This document shows positions 31,803 to 45,844 of a stretch of DNA of 64,000 nt, piece by piece. This DNA comes from Tigriopus japonicus. Lineage: Eukaryota; Arthropoda; Copepoda; Harpacticoida; Harpacticidae. The position numbers and the translations under genes are program-made. The stretch lies in the NCBI GenBank assembly GCA_010645155.1, contig JAAGOF010000300.1:129993-193992 (forward strand), given 5' to 3'. Positions within the stretch are counted from its first letter, which is position 1. Every line of letters begins with the position of its first letter. The notes under the pieces are model-generated. The model did not search any database, was not told the origin of the DNA, and saw nothing but the letters and a program-made list of their open reading frames with translations.

Positions 31803-34800
31803 GGTCTTCTGAAACCGAAAGGGAATACGTAGTATAAGAAACTGTCAAAAAAGTCATTTTGAAACATCTACTAAATCAACGGTAGGCATGTAGGTAAGGC
31901 CTTAATGGGAAACCACTATCGCGGGATCTCCCATCGTTGGCTAGTGAGAGGTCTAAGAGCGATGAGCTCATCTAGCGTGATACTGGAGATACTTGTGGCG
32001 ATAAAAATACTATGTCTAATAGTAGTGGTGGTGATTTGCGGGGATATGAAATGGTTTTGTCCTTGTTTGGACATCATACCGCGCAATTTGCCAATGTAAT
32101 CGCTATTGTCCTACAATACCAAGGATAGTTAGTTCTACTTGTTCTTCCAGTTCCCCAGTATCGGTTATGAATTGCAAGTTTGCTCTGCTTGGTTACGATG
32201 GCACCGTCAAATATCGATCCCGAGTGAGAACAACCTTCACTGGAGGGTCCATGTGATCTATACCGAAAGCGAATATCATCCTCCCCATGTGAACTGGAAA
32301 ATAATGATCATCTCTCTCACAGTCACACTTCTCGTTCGCATTTCCACTTAGCTTAAGAGGACGACGAATTGGATGAGGACGAGGAGAAGCAGGAGGAGCA
32401 GGAGGAGGAGGAGGTAGATTGCAGGATTCATTTATTCTCAAGCTACACTAGCTCGTTCACCGAAACCCCTCCACTTGCCATAATCAACCAATTTTCGTCG
32501 GCATACGAGATATTCTTGCTCAATGGGAATCATCGTCCTCCATCTATCCGACCAAGCCACCAAGCATCCATCCATCCATCTATCTATCCCTCCATCCATC
32601 TACTTTTGCATTCACCGCGACAAACGGGCCTCAGTGCCGGATTCAACCTTCCTCTTACCACATTTGTTCAAACCATGTGTACCAAAAATCAACGCATGGA
32701 TCTCAATATTTCATTTGAACAGAAAATAATAACGGCTGCTCCGCCCAATTCCAGATGTTCCTCCTTACTTGCATGTACCTACATAAAGTGTGCAGTATAT
32801 GCAGTCATCCAAAAAACGACACCCTTCCTCCTCCTCCCTCACTCCCTCCCTCCCTTATTCGCTCACATTTGTGATTTGTGAGGAAATTCGGGATGACATT
32901 TACATTTTGGGAAAGGGATCATTAACATTTCATCACACTGCTTGCAATTGTTTCGGAATTGAGTTTCCAATTTAGGTGAATTTGGCCACCGGGACAAGTC
33001 TGCCTCGTCGAAATCCAACCAAGCATGAACGGATGAACTCCCGAACAATTTTACCTATCAAGTCGAAGGACACGCGAGTCCTTGAATTCTGATAATTCAA
33101 GCCAGTCTCCAGTCTCTATTTATTCATATGATTCTGAACTTGCGTATTAAGCCTGGTACACTACATAATACAATACATGGTACATACACGATCCGGTAAG
33201 AAGTTGTGTCCATTTCAACTATACAAAGAACGCGTCCAATAGACAGGAAGTGAACATATGAAAATTAAAGTGCACGGGATTGGGATTCTCTGTGCAATAT
33301 GTCCTATAGACTAAGTTTCCGTCTTGTTATGATTGACCACGTCATGGTGGTTGAACCAGAGGTATGTGTGCTTGCTTGTTTGCTATGCTAATTAAAACTA
33401 AGACTTTTCGTTAGAGAACACACACACAAACAATGCAGTTCTTACCTTGACCCAGGTTTCAATGAGAGAAGATCAGTGGCAGTCAATGTTGTTGTGATAG
33501 GTGTGTTCTTCAATGTTCCAATGGTTAACGTTGAAGATCTTTTTTTTTGTTTGTGTGTTTTTTCTTCTTTTGAAGTCCTGATCCTGAACTTGAACTGGTC
33601 GGAATGGAATGCTGATTGTAATAGTGATGAACTGATGATCACCACATTGAGTGGGCGACAGAGGTCATTACGTAAGATTCAACCTAACCTCTCTCCCATC
33701 TTCAATGATCAACCAGAAGCACAAGAAAAAGGAGAACACCTCAACTCAAACCCAAGACGACGACACCTCACCATCCATGCATCTTGATAAACACACAAAG
33801 GACTCTTCAGGAATAATATCCCAGTTGTTGAGCTAACACACTTCTTAACATGATGATCACGATGAGTAGTTGTAGTAGTTCATCGTCGGTCACAGATCTT
33901 GCCGTTATAATGAGCCATAGAAATCTGAATAGATCCGTATAAAAGTAGTTTACAGAGGAGATTCAGACCTCTCTATGACGGCTTGCTCGCTTGCTTACTA
34001 GCTTCCTTCTCTGCTTGAAAGAGAGGAGAGATTTCCACTCGTCCGATGTGTGTGAGTGTGCGTGCATGTGAGTGAGTGTGTGTCTATCTGTACGTACTGT
34101 ACGTTCATCCAAGTTTTAGGTCCCATCACCTAAATGCCGAGTACAAGCGCTTGTATACCTGCTTGAAAGTAGGTAGGCACCTACTACTTCTCCACGTCCT
34201 CCTTCGCCTCCGAAATCCATGGAGGCAACCTGATCTCCTGTGCTCAAGTGGTCCTCTTGTTGGTTTGTGCAATAGTTTGCTTGCCTGTTCGCTCGTTCAC
34301 TCCGAGAGTATTTTCTTCAGCATGCAGTGCTTGTACTATTCCATACGTACTCGACCGCAGTCCTACGTCGTTACGTGGAGCCTCGAGTGCCCAGTGGTTC
34401 CATTGGACAGGATTCTCCTATGCTCAACCATCAACCAAGTTGTCGCCGTCACTACCACCATCATCGTCAGTCAGCTGCTATGTTTATGTACCCAGTACCT
34501 GCTCTGGATGGACGTGATGCTTCAGCTTGCCAAAGGCTTTGGATTTTTCGCAGCTCAAGACTCCCTCCTCCACCTCCTCCAATCTCATGCTCAGGTACCG
34601 GCTTTGGGACCCAGCAGAAAAAAAGAAGAGGAGACAGACAGCGACCACCACTTCTTTGTCTGTCTTTTCCTTCATCAGCTTAGGCGGGTATGGAACCTTG
34701 GACATGTTGAGAAGGTAGGGACTGACGTGCTGCAAGAAGCCCGAATATGTGTAACTTGTTCCCTTTGAAACATAACTTCTATTGATGTAAAAGGCTTCAG

Positions 34801-36429
34801 GATGTTTAACAGACGAGGCTGAAGAATAATTTTCAACAATATTAATGGATCCTTTTCCGATTTAGAACCCATTCCCAAGTTCATGCAGATAGACTCCACT
34901 CACGTTTTGATCTCTCTTCTTTGAAATCAAAATGTCAGAAGATATTTTTTCGAAAAAAGTTCAAGTCTTTCTAGTTATTATCACTTTATTGCATGATGAT
35001 CAGGTGATTTCCACTTGCCAAGTCCATTCGTTCATAAGATGTTTTTCATTGCGCATCAGAAATTGAGTAACCAACAAGATACACCGAGCTCATTTCGAAC
35101 CAGTCCCTTCGGTAGTTGGCTCTTCACCTGATCCCTTGTCCAAGCAACTCTCTGAGCAAATCGAGCTTAACGATGGTCCCTCCATCCATCCGTTCATCCA
35201 TCCTTACCTATTGCTAAGCTTGATCTACGGCAAAACTGACGGGAGTCCAAGAATCCAACGTCTTTTATACGGATGACTATCACGTAAAGTCCACAAGAGA
35301 CATTTGCTCCATTTCTACTGCGAGCATCGGCTGGTTTCGGTAAAATATCTCTCCACATTATGGAGCCTGCGGTTGACAGTGTCAATATATCACTAGCCTC
35401 TCAACGCCCTGTACATATCAGTACATAAGAGAGTGCTCTTCACCATGTGAGTGAAGGCAGAAGCGATTACCCTTGTTTCCTAATTGTGTTCTCTTGTTTC
35501 GTTGGTCTTGTGTGGACGTTGCCTCTCTCAAAGTCCCTCGATCTTTCACTGACTCAAAGCATCACCAGGGTCGAAAAAAATATACGTATACACACACATT
35601 TACACACCTGAAGATGCTGCGAGTTCGAGCGGCAAATCGCGTTCAATATGGCGATTGCTCGATCTCGCGAAGACGACAAAAGATGTAACGGCGGCTTCAA
35701 GTCAGGTACGAGGGAAAAAATGAAAGTGAAACGGATAACAGAAGGCTTCCTTCGATCGCAAGGAACTGGACCTAGAGGAGAATTAACGGAGACTGGAAAA
35801 AGACGATATCGTGATTTTTCTTTCTCCTTCTTCTTTTTCCTAAAGAAGGAGCTTAGTGGTGCTTGATTACAGCTTAGAGGGTTGGGCCCATCATCAGGCC
35901 TAGCACACTCAATCCATCTTCGAGCGTTCTAACAGGCTCTCTTTTTTCTCTCCTAGGGGGTTTCCTCTCTGATTAGTTAGTCTATGTAAGTAGCATCCGT
36001 GGTTCCCTTTGTGGTTGGTTTGAACATGAGAATAATCATGAGGATTACAGGGAGTGAGTGAGCGAGAGAGGGAGAGAGAGGCAAAAAAGTACGACGGTCA
36101 ATTCCAATTTCGGCCGGCCATTGGATTTGAGCTTGGAGGGATAGAGACCAGTAGCCAAATGTTGAGATCCATGGCCTAGTTCGAACAAATCTTCATCGTC
36201 ATCGATATTATTTACCCTGCGTGCTTGCTCAGGTTTCTCCTCCACTGGCCAAAATGATAAGCCGTTCTTTTGAACATGTTCAACAAGTCTGTCTGACTGG
36301 TATATTTAGCAACAAGCGTTATAAAACTGGAATCTACATCGAATAGCGGCATAACGATCATTATTGCTTTACTTATATTATTGCTGTAATTTGTTTTTGT
36401 TTACGTAGTAACTCACTCGACTTTCAAGC
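31803..36429. other. Spacer with simple repeats; likely CABIT 5' region
   Basis: No conserved protein was found. Sequence around 33900-35000 and 35600-36250 is rich in C/T or G/A runs and therefore open in several frames on both strands. A plus-strand frame at 34076-34768 (230 codons) has no recognisable domain and three overlapping competing frames. CCAT-type repeats lie at about 32566-32600. The area lies upstream of the CABIT gene and downstream of TMTC, so it may hold CABIT leader exons and the TMTC 3' end. Confidence 0.5.
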
Positions 36430-39400
36430 TCAAATATCGTTTTGGAAACTGGTACTAAGTGACTTCTGATCCCAAAACCAACTACTTCCTAGCGTTTTGT
36501 TCGTTTGTTCCCATTGAAGCAAGGCGAGATTCGTTTGAGCCAAAGAATTGCTCGGATTCAAAGCCAAAGCCTTTTCATAGTATTGTCGAGCTTTGTGCCT
36601 CTCACCCATCATGTGATAGGAGGAGCCCAAGTTCAGGAGGATTCTTGAGTCGTCCGGAAACTGTTGTAAAGCCTCCTTGTAGCCCTGGAATATCAGAAAA
36701 CACTCAGTAAGGTAACCCACCAACATCTTTCTTGTTGCTGTCAACACTATTATTCGTGTGAATGTGTACGCCACCTCAGCCGCCCTCTCGAAATCGAGAC
36801 TCTCTTGCCAGATGTCGGCCTCTTGCAATTGGATTTGGAAGCAAAAGTTTGTCTGGAGACAAGTCCTTTTGGCCATTTCGACGGCTTCCAGGGCCAAATT
36901 GATTTTCCGTTGCTCAAAGTACACTTGCGACAATTGGTAGTAGGCTACGCTGCTCGAGGGACGTTTTTCGAGACAGAAGTGCAAAAGTTGAAAGGCCTTG
37001 TCCCAATGTCGCATGCGGATGTAAACGTCCACCTAGAATGAATTATGAGGTAAGAAGGAGTGGTGCATATAAAGTATGATCGGAATGACTACCAATTCGT
37101 TCAGGGTTAAGTCCACCTCGGAATGGATGTCCATGGGCAACAGGAACTGATGAGGATTGGACTCGAACTTGGGGGAAAGACGGAGACATTCCAACAAAAG
37201 ACGCTGCGCAGGTTCGAAATTGTATTTCTCGACCAGACTTCTCTCCAAGAGAGGAATGGCTCGAGCACATTGACCATCTTGGCTGGAAGAACAAACCAAA
37301 CACAGAAAGATGGATAGATGGTTTTGATTGTGGAAAGTCGAAAACGGTTCTACCACTATTTCATTACTGAGTGTTACCACAGATCAGGCCAAATGTGGGA
37401 TTGTTGTTCCTAATTGAACGACTTTTGTTTCTGACCGCATTATTTTCAAAACTGCTCACATTGTCCGTTTGAATACCACAAATTACTCTAATGTTCGGGT
37501 GCCAAACGATCATCACGGAAATAACGTCCAGTTTAAATAATCCAAAATCCTCGCTTTCGGAAGGAATTTGGTTTGTTTGAATCACAACAGGCATTTTTGG
37601 CAAAGGAGTATGACACTGAAATTGAATTCCTCTGCAAGGTAATTAAGCAGCCAAACTATGGGATAAATGCCGGACATATTTTTTGAAGCCAAACTACTAA
37701 CTGTACAAACTACTTACGGTTACAAACTCATACGTAATCTCACCTTAGCATAAGTGCCAAATTGTACAACGAGGTTGGATGTCCAGGATCGATGGTCAAA
37801 GCCATTTCCAAATGTTTGGTGGCTTCCTTTGGATCCGGGAGAATGGCGGCCAAATTGTTATGGGCTTCGGTGTAAGTTGGCCACAATCTTGAAAGATCAT
37901 CAAAGAGTGACGGACCGGCGATTTCAAGATAATAATGTTGGTGGGGCACATTGCGTGCGGACTTGACATAATTGGGAAATACTACTCACTTGATCGCCCG
38001 TTTGTAATGGGCCACTGCCACTTCCATTTGCCCATTGTCTTTGCAGGCATTGGCCAAGTTATAATGGGCCTTAGCATTGTGAGGCAGCGTTTTCACCCCA
38101 GCCCTGGTGGAAATAAGCATGTGGAAATAAATAAAAGCCCCGTCATTCTTGGTTTGCCATGAATGGGCCGTAAAGTATACGGTGTACTTGAAATGTGTTT
38201 TTCTTTTGACCAGATCCAGATTTTTTTTCTGCGCTCTCTCGCTCTCTGTGTCCTACTATGGGCTCCTAGTTTAGGGCACCTTTTGCCTGCCTGCCTGCCT
38301 TGGTGCGTGCAATAAGTAGTATTTCCTCCTTTTCTCTTTCACGTCTTTTCAATTTACCGTAATAGGGCGTCTCTGGATTGCCAATCCTGGTTCCTCTGAC
38401 ATGTTCTCAATCCCTGGCTCACGATCAGAATGGCAAACAAGATTTTTCCCACCAATGCTGTGATTTGGGATCGACTTTGGATGAGTCGGGTAAATCCATG
38501 GCTTATCAGGAGGCTCAGACCGATACTTTTGGGAATACGAGGAAAGAAACAAAATGTAATCGCTTGAGATGGGAGGATGAGGAAATTTCAACGAATTGTG
38601 ATTTGGTGATCTTTTCCGACTCGCTCTATTGACGATGGCCGTCGAACGATTGAGACACTCGCTCACCTGGGCATGTATAGCACTCGTTCGGCCAAGACAA
38701 ACCCCACGTAGAACACCAGGTTGGATGCGGGAATATACGAGAAGATCAAGATTAAAGTGGCGAATCGATCCAATGTGCGATCCTCGGGGCCTTGAACGAA
38801 TCTCGGTCCAGTTGGCGGATTCCCTCGGCACCATGTCTGCATCCATGAATGAGAACGTAATTGTGCTTTTAGTCTACGGAGTTCATTTTGGACAAGTAAG
38901 TGTGAGCTAATCAAGTGCTCCAATTGGGATGATTTGTAATTGGCCATTCCTCCCTCCCTACCTGCGAAGTTGAAAGTGAAGGGGGACTCTGATGCCGCCA
39001 GAGATGATAGAGGAATCCTCCCAGAATGGGGTAGAAAGTGAGCACGAGGAGACATCTGGCATCCCAAGCGGTTTCGATCAATTCAATGGAGCCCATTTGC
39101 CAGTCGTAAGACAAGGAAATTGGGCAAATCATCAACCATAACGAATAGATCGAGAGATAAAGAAACGTCATAGCTCTGCATGAATGCGCAGGAGGAAAGA
39201 GCAAGAAAGAGAAAAAGAGGAATGAGATATCAAATCAGCGGGAGGCTCATGTTGTTTGCTTTAAAATGCATTTTCTGCCATTGGGCATTTGCAGCCAGAA
39301 CATGAAACATTTGACCGTTGGGTGAAAGAAAACATATGTCGATCATGTTTCAGTTAACGGAACTTCTCTGACTAAAGTAAAAAGCCAAAATCAAATACCT

Positions 39401-40555
39401 GGTAAATAGACTGGAGTGAAATGCAGCGGGATTATCCATAGGAGAAAAAATTGGCCACGGACAGAATTTTGTTACCAGAAATATCCGGACGAACAAATAG
39501 ACGACAGGCTGCGGAATGAACAGATATTGAGAGGTTGAGAGTGCTGAGTAAAACAAGTTGCGCGGTCAACAAACCAAAGTCATTTCCGCGAGCAAAGTTT
39601 TCCCCAGGCTCCCACGTTTTGGCAATTTCCGCCATGAAATCGTCTCTCGACTGATCAAGAGAGCTAATTTGATGAATGGTGTCATGGCTCCAGACTCTTT
39701 ACTTAGTAGAGAAAGGATCTGAAATCCTTGACTGGCACAAAATATGGCCCCACTCCAATGTATTGCTTCTGCAGAATAAATCAATCTGGAATAGAAAGTA
39801 AAAAAATAAATTGATCAATTTCGACTCATCATAAAAGAAGCATGCTTACTCGCTTACTCACTTGTCAAATAAATATACTGAAATTACGCTGAATGACGTG
39901 GCCAAGAGATCCGCTGCTCCGACCAATCCAGACACCTGAAAATATTGACATTTGTCCCCATTTTGTTTTGCCGCATTTCGACTTGGATCTGAAGTCCGAT
40001 TGTCTTACTGTCTCTGTGTGGATCGATTGCACGATGAATAGAGCAGCCAGGCAATTGAAAGACAACGATTTTGTTGCTGCTGTAGTAAAAGTTGTGGAAG
40101 GCATCAATTTGGATGGGAGTTTGGCAATGGCACAGGTCACAAATGCGTGAAGACTTATGTTTAACACATGGAAAGGAACCGGACTGCCCCTACCCCATTG
40201 GAACAACAATCTGGAGAGTGAAGGTCAACCAACACGTGACTAATCGAGCCCTATTATGATGTCATTTTTTTTGGTCCGCTTACCGAAATACCAAAGTGGT
40301 TAAGGGTCGATAGGATTTATGAGACGCACTCGAGTCCAATCGTGTTCCCCAGAAATCATGGGTGAGGATGTTCCAAATCGAGGTATTGGCGTCCGTGACC
40401 ATGGGATTTTGTAGTATGGCTGGGTTATCATCATGCACAAAGTCCCCGTGCACACTGTTCCAATACACGAGAATCACAAAGCAGAACACGCCCAAGAAAT
40501 GGGCACACTCTTGAAGCAGGTTATAGGAACATTTGGATTTTCTTTTGAATTCCAT
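36430..40555 (-). CDS. TMTC-family protein O-mannosyltransferase, 13 exons
   Basis: TMTC proteins are ER membrane enzymes that O-mannosylate cadherin-type domains. Exons, in order of translation, join in phase: 40555-40284, 40210-40009, 39935-39862, 39785-39575, 39508-39399, 39175-38962, 38836-38667, 38525-38358, 38103-37990, 37887-37744, 37282-37093, 37032-36775 and 36684-36430, about 793 residues. After the first membrane segment comes the luminal diacidic motif GDFVHDDNPAI, then DFWGT and SHKSYRPLTTLVFR, SIHTETVSGLVGAADLL, LLSKESG, SPMDNPAAF and IPASNLVFYVGFVLAERVLY. Residues from about 474 form tetratricopeptide repeats (for example AKAHYNLANACKDNGQMEVA and AHNNLAAIL). There are fewer repeats than in many vertebrate members. 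I could not assign it to TMTC1, 2, 3 or 4. Introns range from 60 to about 460 bp. A weak donor (GAG/GTGGCG) ends the 37032-36775 exon; skipping that splice leaves an in-frame 30-codon insertion. Confidence 0.92.
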
Positions 40556-41916
40556 GATCTTCGTTCTTTCATGTTCCCTGGTGTCTGTCCGAGTTCCAAA
40601 CCACTGTTCCTTTCCTCCTCTTCAAGTTCTTCGTCTGCCTTCTTACGAGCACAAGAAGTTACTTACTTACGCAGAGTAATGCATTACAATGTGCTAGTTA
40701 CCCGTGGTGCTCCCGCTTTACTACCATTTCTTTTTGAGCGTAAGCAGCATCGGGTGGTGCAAAATCGCTAAGAAAAATAACAAGATGAGCATCCTCGACC
40801 GTCCTACCGGTCGTCTGTGGGTCCGTCCTCATCCTCGAGCATCTCCTCTTTCTCTCTTCCCTCCATTTCTTTCTGCTTCTCTTCTATTTGTTTGAGGGTA
40901 CGTAGGGTCCACCGTACGTACTGTACTGGGACCGACAGAGTACTTGAGCGAAGCTGGCCTTCTTCGTCGTTGTTCCTTTTTGTTCCATCTGGGTGGACCA
41001 TTTGGAGAAGGAGAGACAGATAGAGTAAGAAGCTAGGAAGGATGAGGCACATGTTTGGCCCAATACGATCGAGAAAGAGGAAGAGGGTCGAGGGATGGTG
41101 ATGCCCGAAAGCTCAGCATCCCCCGGAGTTGGAAGAGAACTAATACACTTGGACGGGACGCAAACACTAAGCAGGCAGCCAGGAAGGAAGGAAGGACGGA
41201 AGGCCAAAGAAGAGAAAGTCGATCAGCTTTATGGGCCATTCTTCAGAGCGGCCCGTAACTCAACCATGAGTTTCTTTGTCTTTGATGGTTTCCCCAATCA
41301 AATATACCGGAGGTGGTAAACCACGCTTGGCTTCACTTCAACTTCTTAAGGGAGTGCTATTATTCTTAGGATGTCTCTTTAATAGTGTTACTCCTTGGCC
41401 GTAAAAAAAATTAAGTACGAGCATCTTGATGACGTCTTCAATGCAATACTGTAGGTGCAATACTAAACAAATGTTGAATTAGAACGTCCTACATCATGTG
41501 AGCGCATATCCTTGGCAAACAACGAGAGCATGGAACCTGATTGCTTTGAAGACAACGACATTCCTTCGTCTTTCTTGTCTCCAGAGAATTCTACTTACGA
41601 GTAGGTCTGTCTCGGGTTATTTTCCCATGAATTTGAAATTTATTCCAAACCCTCAGAAACTCTGTGGATCGAGCGTGAAAAATGTCATTCGAAAATGGTT
41701 TCATCTGCATTCCTCTTTGATGGGAGCGAGCAGGATCGCCCACTAGAATGGTACCCGTGCTCCCCACAGTGTGATAGACCGTGTCCCAAACAGAAGTGGC
41801 TCATTTGAAAAGGAATCTAGAGTTAATTTTTTCCACAAAGTCAGTATTATTTAGCAAAGAAAAGCTGGATCTATTTCGGACGACACAATAGGACAAGAGC
41901 AATCATATTGATGAAT
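40556..41916. other. Spacer between TMTC and the first odd-skipped gene
   Basis: Partly GC-rich (40600-41250) and open in several frames on both strands, but no frame resembles a known protein. The position fits the TMTC promoter on the left and the 3' untranslated region of the odd-skipped gene on the right. Confidence 0.5.
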
Positions 41917-43128
41917 TCAACGCCTCATAATTTCCTCAATGGAGAACCCCCCGGCGCCGAAACTCACGGGTGAAGGCAAAAATGGTTGTTGAGAGGGCGG
42001 ACGTTGGGCTTGAACCAAAGGTACCTCCATTGTTATGGATTGATCCAGACCCATTCGAGATGAGGGTGGCGGTAAACGTGCCAAAGAGGTAGATGAACAA
42101 ACCAGAGTGTGATGATGACGATTCGCTAGTCTCAAAGGCGAGCTTGATTGCTCGTATTGACTGTTTTGTTGGTAGTTGACAATGCTCTTCATTGTTCCCG
42201 ATTTGTCGTGAGCCAGATAGTCGGAGAGCGAGGTTGAGCTCACAGAATGAGAAGTGTTGAGCGCCGAAGGTACTATTCTTGGTTTTGGTGGGTTTGTTTG
42301 GAATCCCGGGAGGAAAGCAAATTTCGTGTCTTGATCTCCCACCGTGGTCACGTCAATATCACAGTCTTCCTCACTACTACTCGCATCCGTGGAGATGGTT
42401 CGAATTGAGGCCCCCGATGAATTGAGGGAGTCATCCAACCTTGACTTCGAAGAAGTCCTTGGTGAAGGAATTGAGGGTGGATCATCGGATGAACGACTAT
42501 CACAAAGGCTATGAGTGAGCTTATGTCGTCGGAGGTCACAGTTCCGACGAAATACTTTGCGACATTGGTTACACTCGTACGGTTTGTGGTTAGTATGAGT
42601 TAAAAGGTGAGTCTTCAAGTTGGACCGTTGATTGAAGCTCCGCTGACAGACGCTGCATTTGTGAGGCGATTCGGCCATGTGCAAGATCTTGTGCACCGCT
42701 AAGGTCCGCGATTGGCAAAATCCCTTCCCACATTCGCCACATTTAAAAGGTTTCTCCTTCGAGTGAATGTATCGATGATCGCGCAAATGGTCTTGCCGAC
42801 GAAAAGCCTTTCCACACACGTCACATGAATACGGTCGCTCATCCGTATGCGTCCTTTCATGGATCAGAAGATTATACGACTTGGTGAACTCTCGGTTGCA
42901 GAATTTGCACACAAAATGCTTTCGGGCTCGAGACACTTTAGTCCCCACAGTGGTTTTCAGCAATCGAGATTTGACTTGCAATGAGAGTTCTTGAGATCCT
43001 GTTTTGTCATTGGTTCCAAAGGAACTGAGATCGTGGTGATGTCCGTTGGGCTGCTTGTTCCATGGACCATCCAAGGATGAACCGTTTGACGGGATCACGG
43101 GTTGGAATGCAGACATGTTGTGAGGCAT
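41917..43128 (-). CDS. Odd-skipped family zinc-finger factor with five C2H2 fingers (Bowl/Sob-type)
   Basis: 403 residues in one coding exon. Five C2H2 fingers lie at about residues 74-94, 102-122, 130-150, 158-178 and 186-206. Their signature, [20 protein letters not shown] followed by [21 protein letters not shown], is diagnostic of the odd-skipped/Osr family. These are sequence-specific regulators of segmentation, leg-joint and gut patterning in insects. The C-terminal GFSIEEIM (about 394-401) is the eh1-like motif that recruits the co-repressor Groucho in Odd. Five fingers match Bowl and Sob rather than Odd. A TCTTTTCAG acceptor about 23 bases before the ATG indicates a 5' untranslated upstream exon. 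It is divergent from the four-finger paralogue at 55437. Confidence 0.95.
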   Translation of the reverse strand: MPHNMSAFQPVIPSNGSSLDGPWNKQPNGHHHDLSSFGTNDKTGSQELSLQVKSRLLKTTVGTKVSRARKHFVCKFCNREFTKSYNLLIHERTHTDERPYSCDVCGKAFRRQDHLRDHRYIHSKEKPFKCGECGKGFCQSRTLAVHKILHMAESPHKCSVCQRSFNQRSNLKTHLLTHTNHKPYECNQCRKVFRRNCDLRRHKLTHSLCDSRSSDDPPSIPSPRTSSKSRLDDSLNSSGASIRTISTDASSSEEDCDIDVTTVGDQDTKFAFLPGFQTNPPKPRIVPSALNTSHSVSSTSLSDYLAHDKSGTMKSIVNYQQNSQYEQSSSPLRLANRHHHTLVCSSTSLARLPPPSSRMGLDQSITMEVPLVQAQRPPSQQPFLPSPVSFGAGGFSIEEIMRR

Positions 43129-44673
43129 TTATTCCGTCATTGAATCGAATGGCTGAAAAGAGAGAGCGAGCATGAGGTCATCTTTCACCATCAGTGGTTT
43201 CATCTTTCCTCTCTTGAAGCAATTGAGGATTAGATCATGAGAAGGAGGTATTTTATTTACTTGAACTTTCAACTGGCAACAAAAACTCTTCACTAAAGCC
43301 CCCACCAGCCAGTCCATTAAGTGGAAAGGAAAGCTACGTCATGATTTTCTGCCTCGAGATCTTCACACTGTAACTCCATCGACTCATTCCGTTTTGATAC
43401 GAGCAGAAATGACTTGACAACTCCCGGCGGTTTCTTTATGAATTGATTATCTCTTGGATTAGGCATGAATAACCCATTTCTAACCGGGCACATGCTTCTA
43501 TAACCATACTACATCGACTTTTTGAGGCACTGGGAGAACCTTTGCCATAGCTGTGAGATGGGATGCATTCTACCCTGCCTGCTTCATACTTGGCCATCGA
43601 GGAATGAATGGCAAGCCTTTTACCTTCCTTTGTCAATAGATCTCCTCGTGGAATTCCAAGCGGCTATCACAGTAGCATTCTACCACACCGCATTATACTA
43701 CATCTCTCTACGTGTGCAAAGGAGCTTCAAACCCTGCATGTGCCCAAAAGTTGTTCAGGAGAGGAGTGAAAGATGCTTCTTCTTCTCCTTCCATCCACTC
43801 TCGAGTTGTATGGCTGATACGCGAGAATGGTACATGCTTCCAAATGAAACGACGGACTTCTGCTTTTACGTTCCTCTTTATGCCCACACCACGAATACCC
43901 CCTGCTACCAAGTGGTTTTGCCCTGGTTTGAAGAGAAGAACAGGTTTTGACCTGTGCTATGGAATGTAATATGGCTGCCAAACCAAGGAGTTACAGACTA
44001 CGACACCCTCCAATCAAGACAGCAGCAACAACAACAACAACAACAACAACATCAATGAGGGTTGAGCTTGACTGAATGCATGAAGGAGATTCGTTTGACA
44101 AGGACCAAAGAGAATGGAGACACCAAGAATAAAAAGCGAGATAACGAATAATTGGCGTTTTTTTGCGAAAAGAAAATGCATCTTTATTGTATTTTCAGCC
44201 AGTTGAACATTTGTCACTCAATACTCAATGTCAACTTGTGATGGTTAAAGGTGAATTGTTGAAAAGTTTTAAAGCCTTGGAGTTCAGGACCCTCGGTTCA
44301 AATGCACATTTCTTTAGTTTTTGAAGCTCAAATGGATCTACATAATCTTAAAACAAACTCAATAAAAATAATACTGATACAGTAGTACAAAGTTAGTAAA
44401 AGAACATTGTTGGACAGCCACTACCTTTTTCTAAACATTTTTTTCTCGAAACAAAAGTAAATTTTGGTCAGTAGCAAAAGTATTACGTCAAACTTAGATT
44501 GCATATACGCGAAGTAACCTAACGGGAAATGCTTGGTGACGATACTAAGAAGAAACTTGGAATCAGAAATTCAGTCTGTCAAACTTTGAAATTTTTTGTA
44601 ACCAAAATATGTGACAAGATATAATACCTAATCATACTAAGCGTTGTCATTTCTTCACAAATATCACTAAAAT

Positions 44674-45258
44674 TTGGTAATGGTGTTTTGGCACTTTGGA
44701 GATGAGAATGAGATGAATCACGCCAGCTCTTCTGAAAAGGTAAATGTTGCTACTGGTCTTAAGCACCCTCCTTCAGTCATTAAGTACAAACCAATCGATG
44801 ATTGGTTATTGAGCAACAGTGGCAATGCTATTTGTCAAAATGTTTGTTATAAAGGCTGCCTCACTGTCAATACCTATCTGGAACATTTTTTAGAACCTGT
44901 TCTTTGTGTCCTGACAATCGGCTATAATCCATGCAATCAACGCCGGATGCGAATTTTGTCTGACCTTCTTATTGTCAAGTCGGGATTTACTGACGTTCCG
45001 GAAATTCTTCAGAAACAACTCGCCGCACGTTATTTTATGTATAAACTATTTTGGAACAAGTTTCAACGTGTTCACTCATTGACGTCAATTGTGCTATTGT
45101 GGAATGCAGGATCAGTGGTGGCCGAGGATGATGATGTTGATGATGATAAAGACGAAGAAGGAGCAAAAGAAGTTGCTTCCACTCCAAGCCTGGTCCATTT
45201 CTTTACCCATGATGTGCATGCCCACATTCATCCATCTACAGTCGAACGTCCACAGTAG
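44674..45258 (+). CDS. Doubtful 194-codon hypothetical frame
   Basis: I do not recognise this product. The frame is long for its AT-rich surroundings. The central part contains regularly spaced Cys (NAICQNVCYKGCL) and a basic, Leu-rich stretch, and the end is an acidic low-complexity run (VAEDDDVDDDKDEEG) made by GAT repeats. It could be a transposon-derived fragment, a lineage-specific gene or chance. No splice partners were found. Confidence 0.2.
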   Translation: MVMVFWHFGDENEMNHASSSEKVNVATGLKHPPSVIKYKPIDDWLLSNSGNAICQNVCYKGCLTVNTYLEHFLEPVLCVLTIGYNPCNQRRMRILSDLLIVKSGFTDVPEILQKQLAARYFMYKLFWNKFQRVHSLTSIVLLWNAGSVVAEDDDVDDDKDEEGAKEVASTPSLVHFFTHDVHAHIHPSTVERPQ

Positions 45259-45844
45259 CTAGTAGTCTGCATACCATATTCCTGTGGTGGATGGAGCAAG
45301 AACAGTAGCTGCTACTGGCATTACAAGCTCACCATCACATGGACGAGGACGTGCTCGAACCCATTGAACTACTCGTGATAGAAGGTATACATACGCACAC
45401 CTCCAACCCTCACATGCTAGACAGACGGAGGCTACTGTGCACTCTCATTCACAACAGACTCTCGCCAACCATACCTCCTCTGTTATCCCCAACCCCAACC
45501 ACTACCATCTCATTCTCCACCACCACTACCAACGTCGTCATCATCATCATCATCATCTAGAAGAGGATTGGGCTTTTAAGGTATGCCCAGTAGCCCCATT
45601 CGGTAGCAATCTTGTAGGGAGAAGGAAAGAACCGTTTGACAAGTCGAGTCTGCTGAGAGACACAAGCTCAACTCTTTACAGGGATAGGGGCTTTTAGGGT
45701 AGAGCGGCTCATATCATTGGTAGTTGTTTTCAAGGCAATGTTTTGGTCTCTATCTTCATTAACTTTTGAAGATGTTTGGTTTGATCACTTTGGGACAATA
45801 ATGTGAAATAATTTCACCAGGACGGATATAGTGAGCTAAGGGCT

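Noticed and set aside
32369..32881. Glu-rich 170-codon frame
   Set aside because: GAGGAG and CCAT simple repeats produce the frame; no domain.
34076..34768. 230-codon open frame on the plus strand
   Set aside because: Pyrimidine-rich sequence keeps several frames open at once on both strands; no domain, no splice partners, and odd composition (runs of Leu and Cys).
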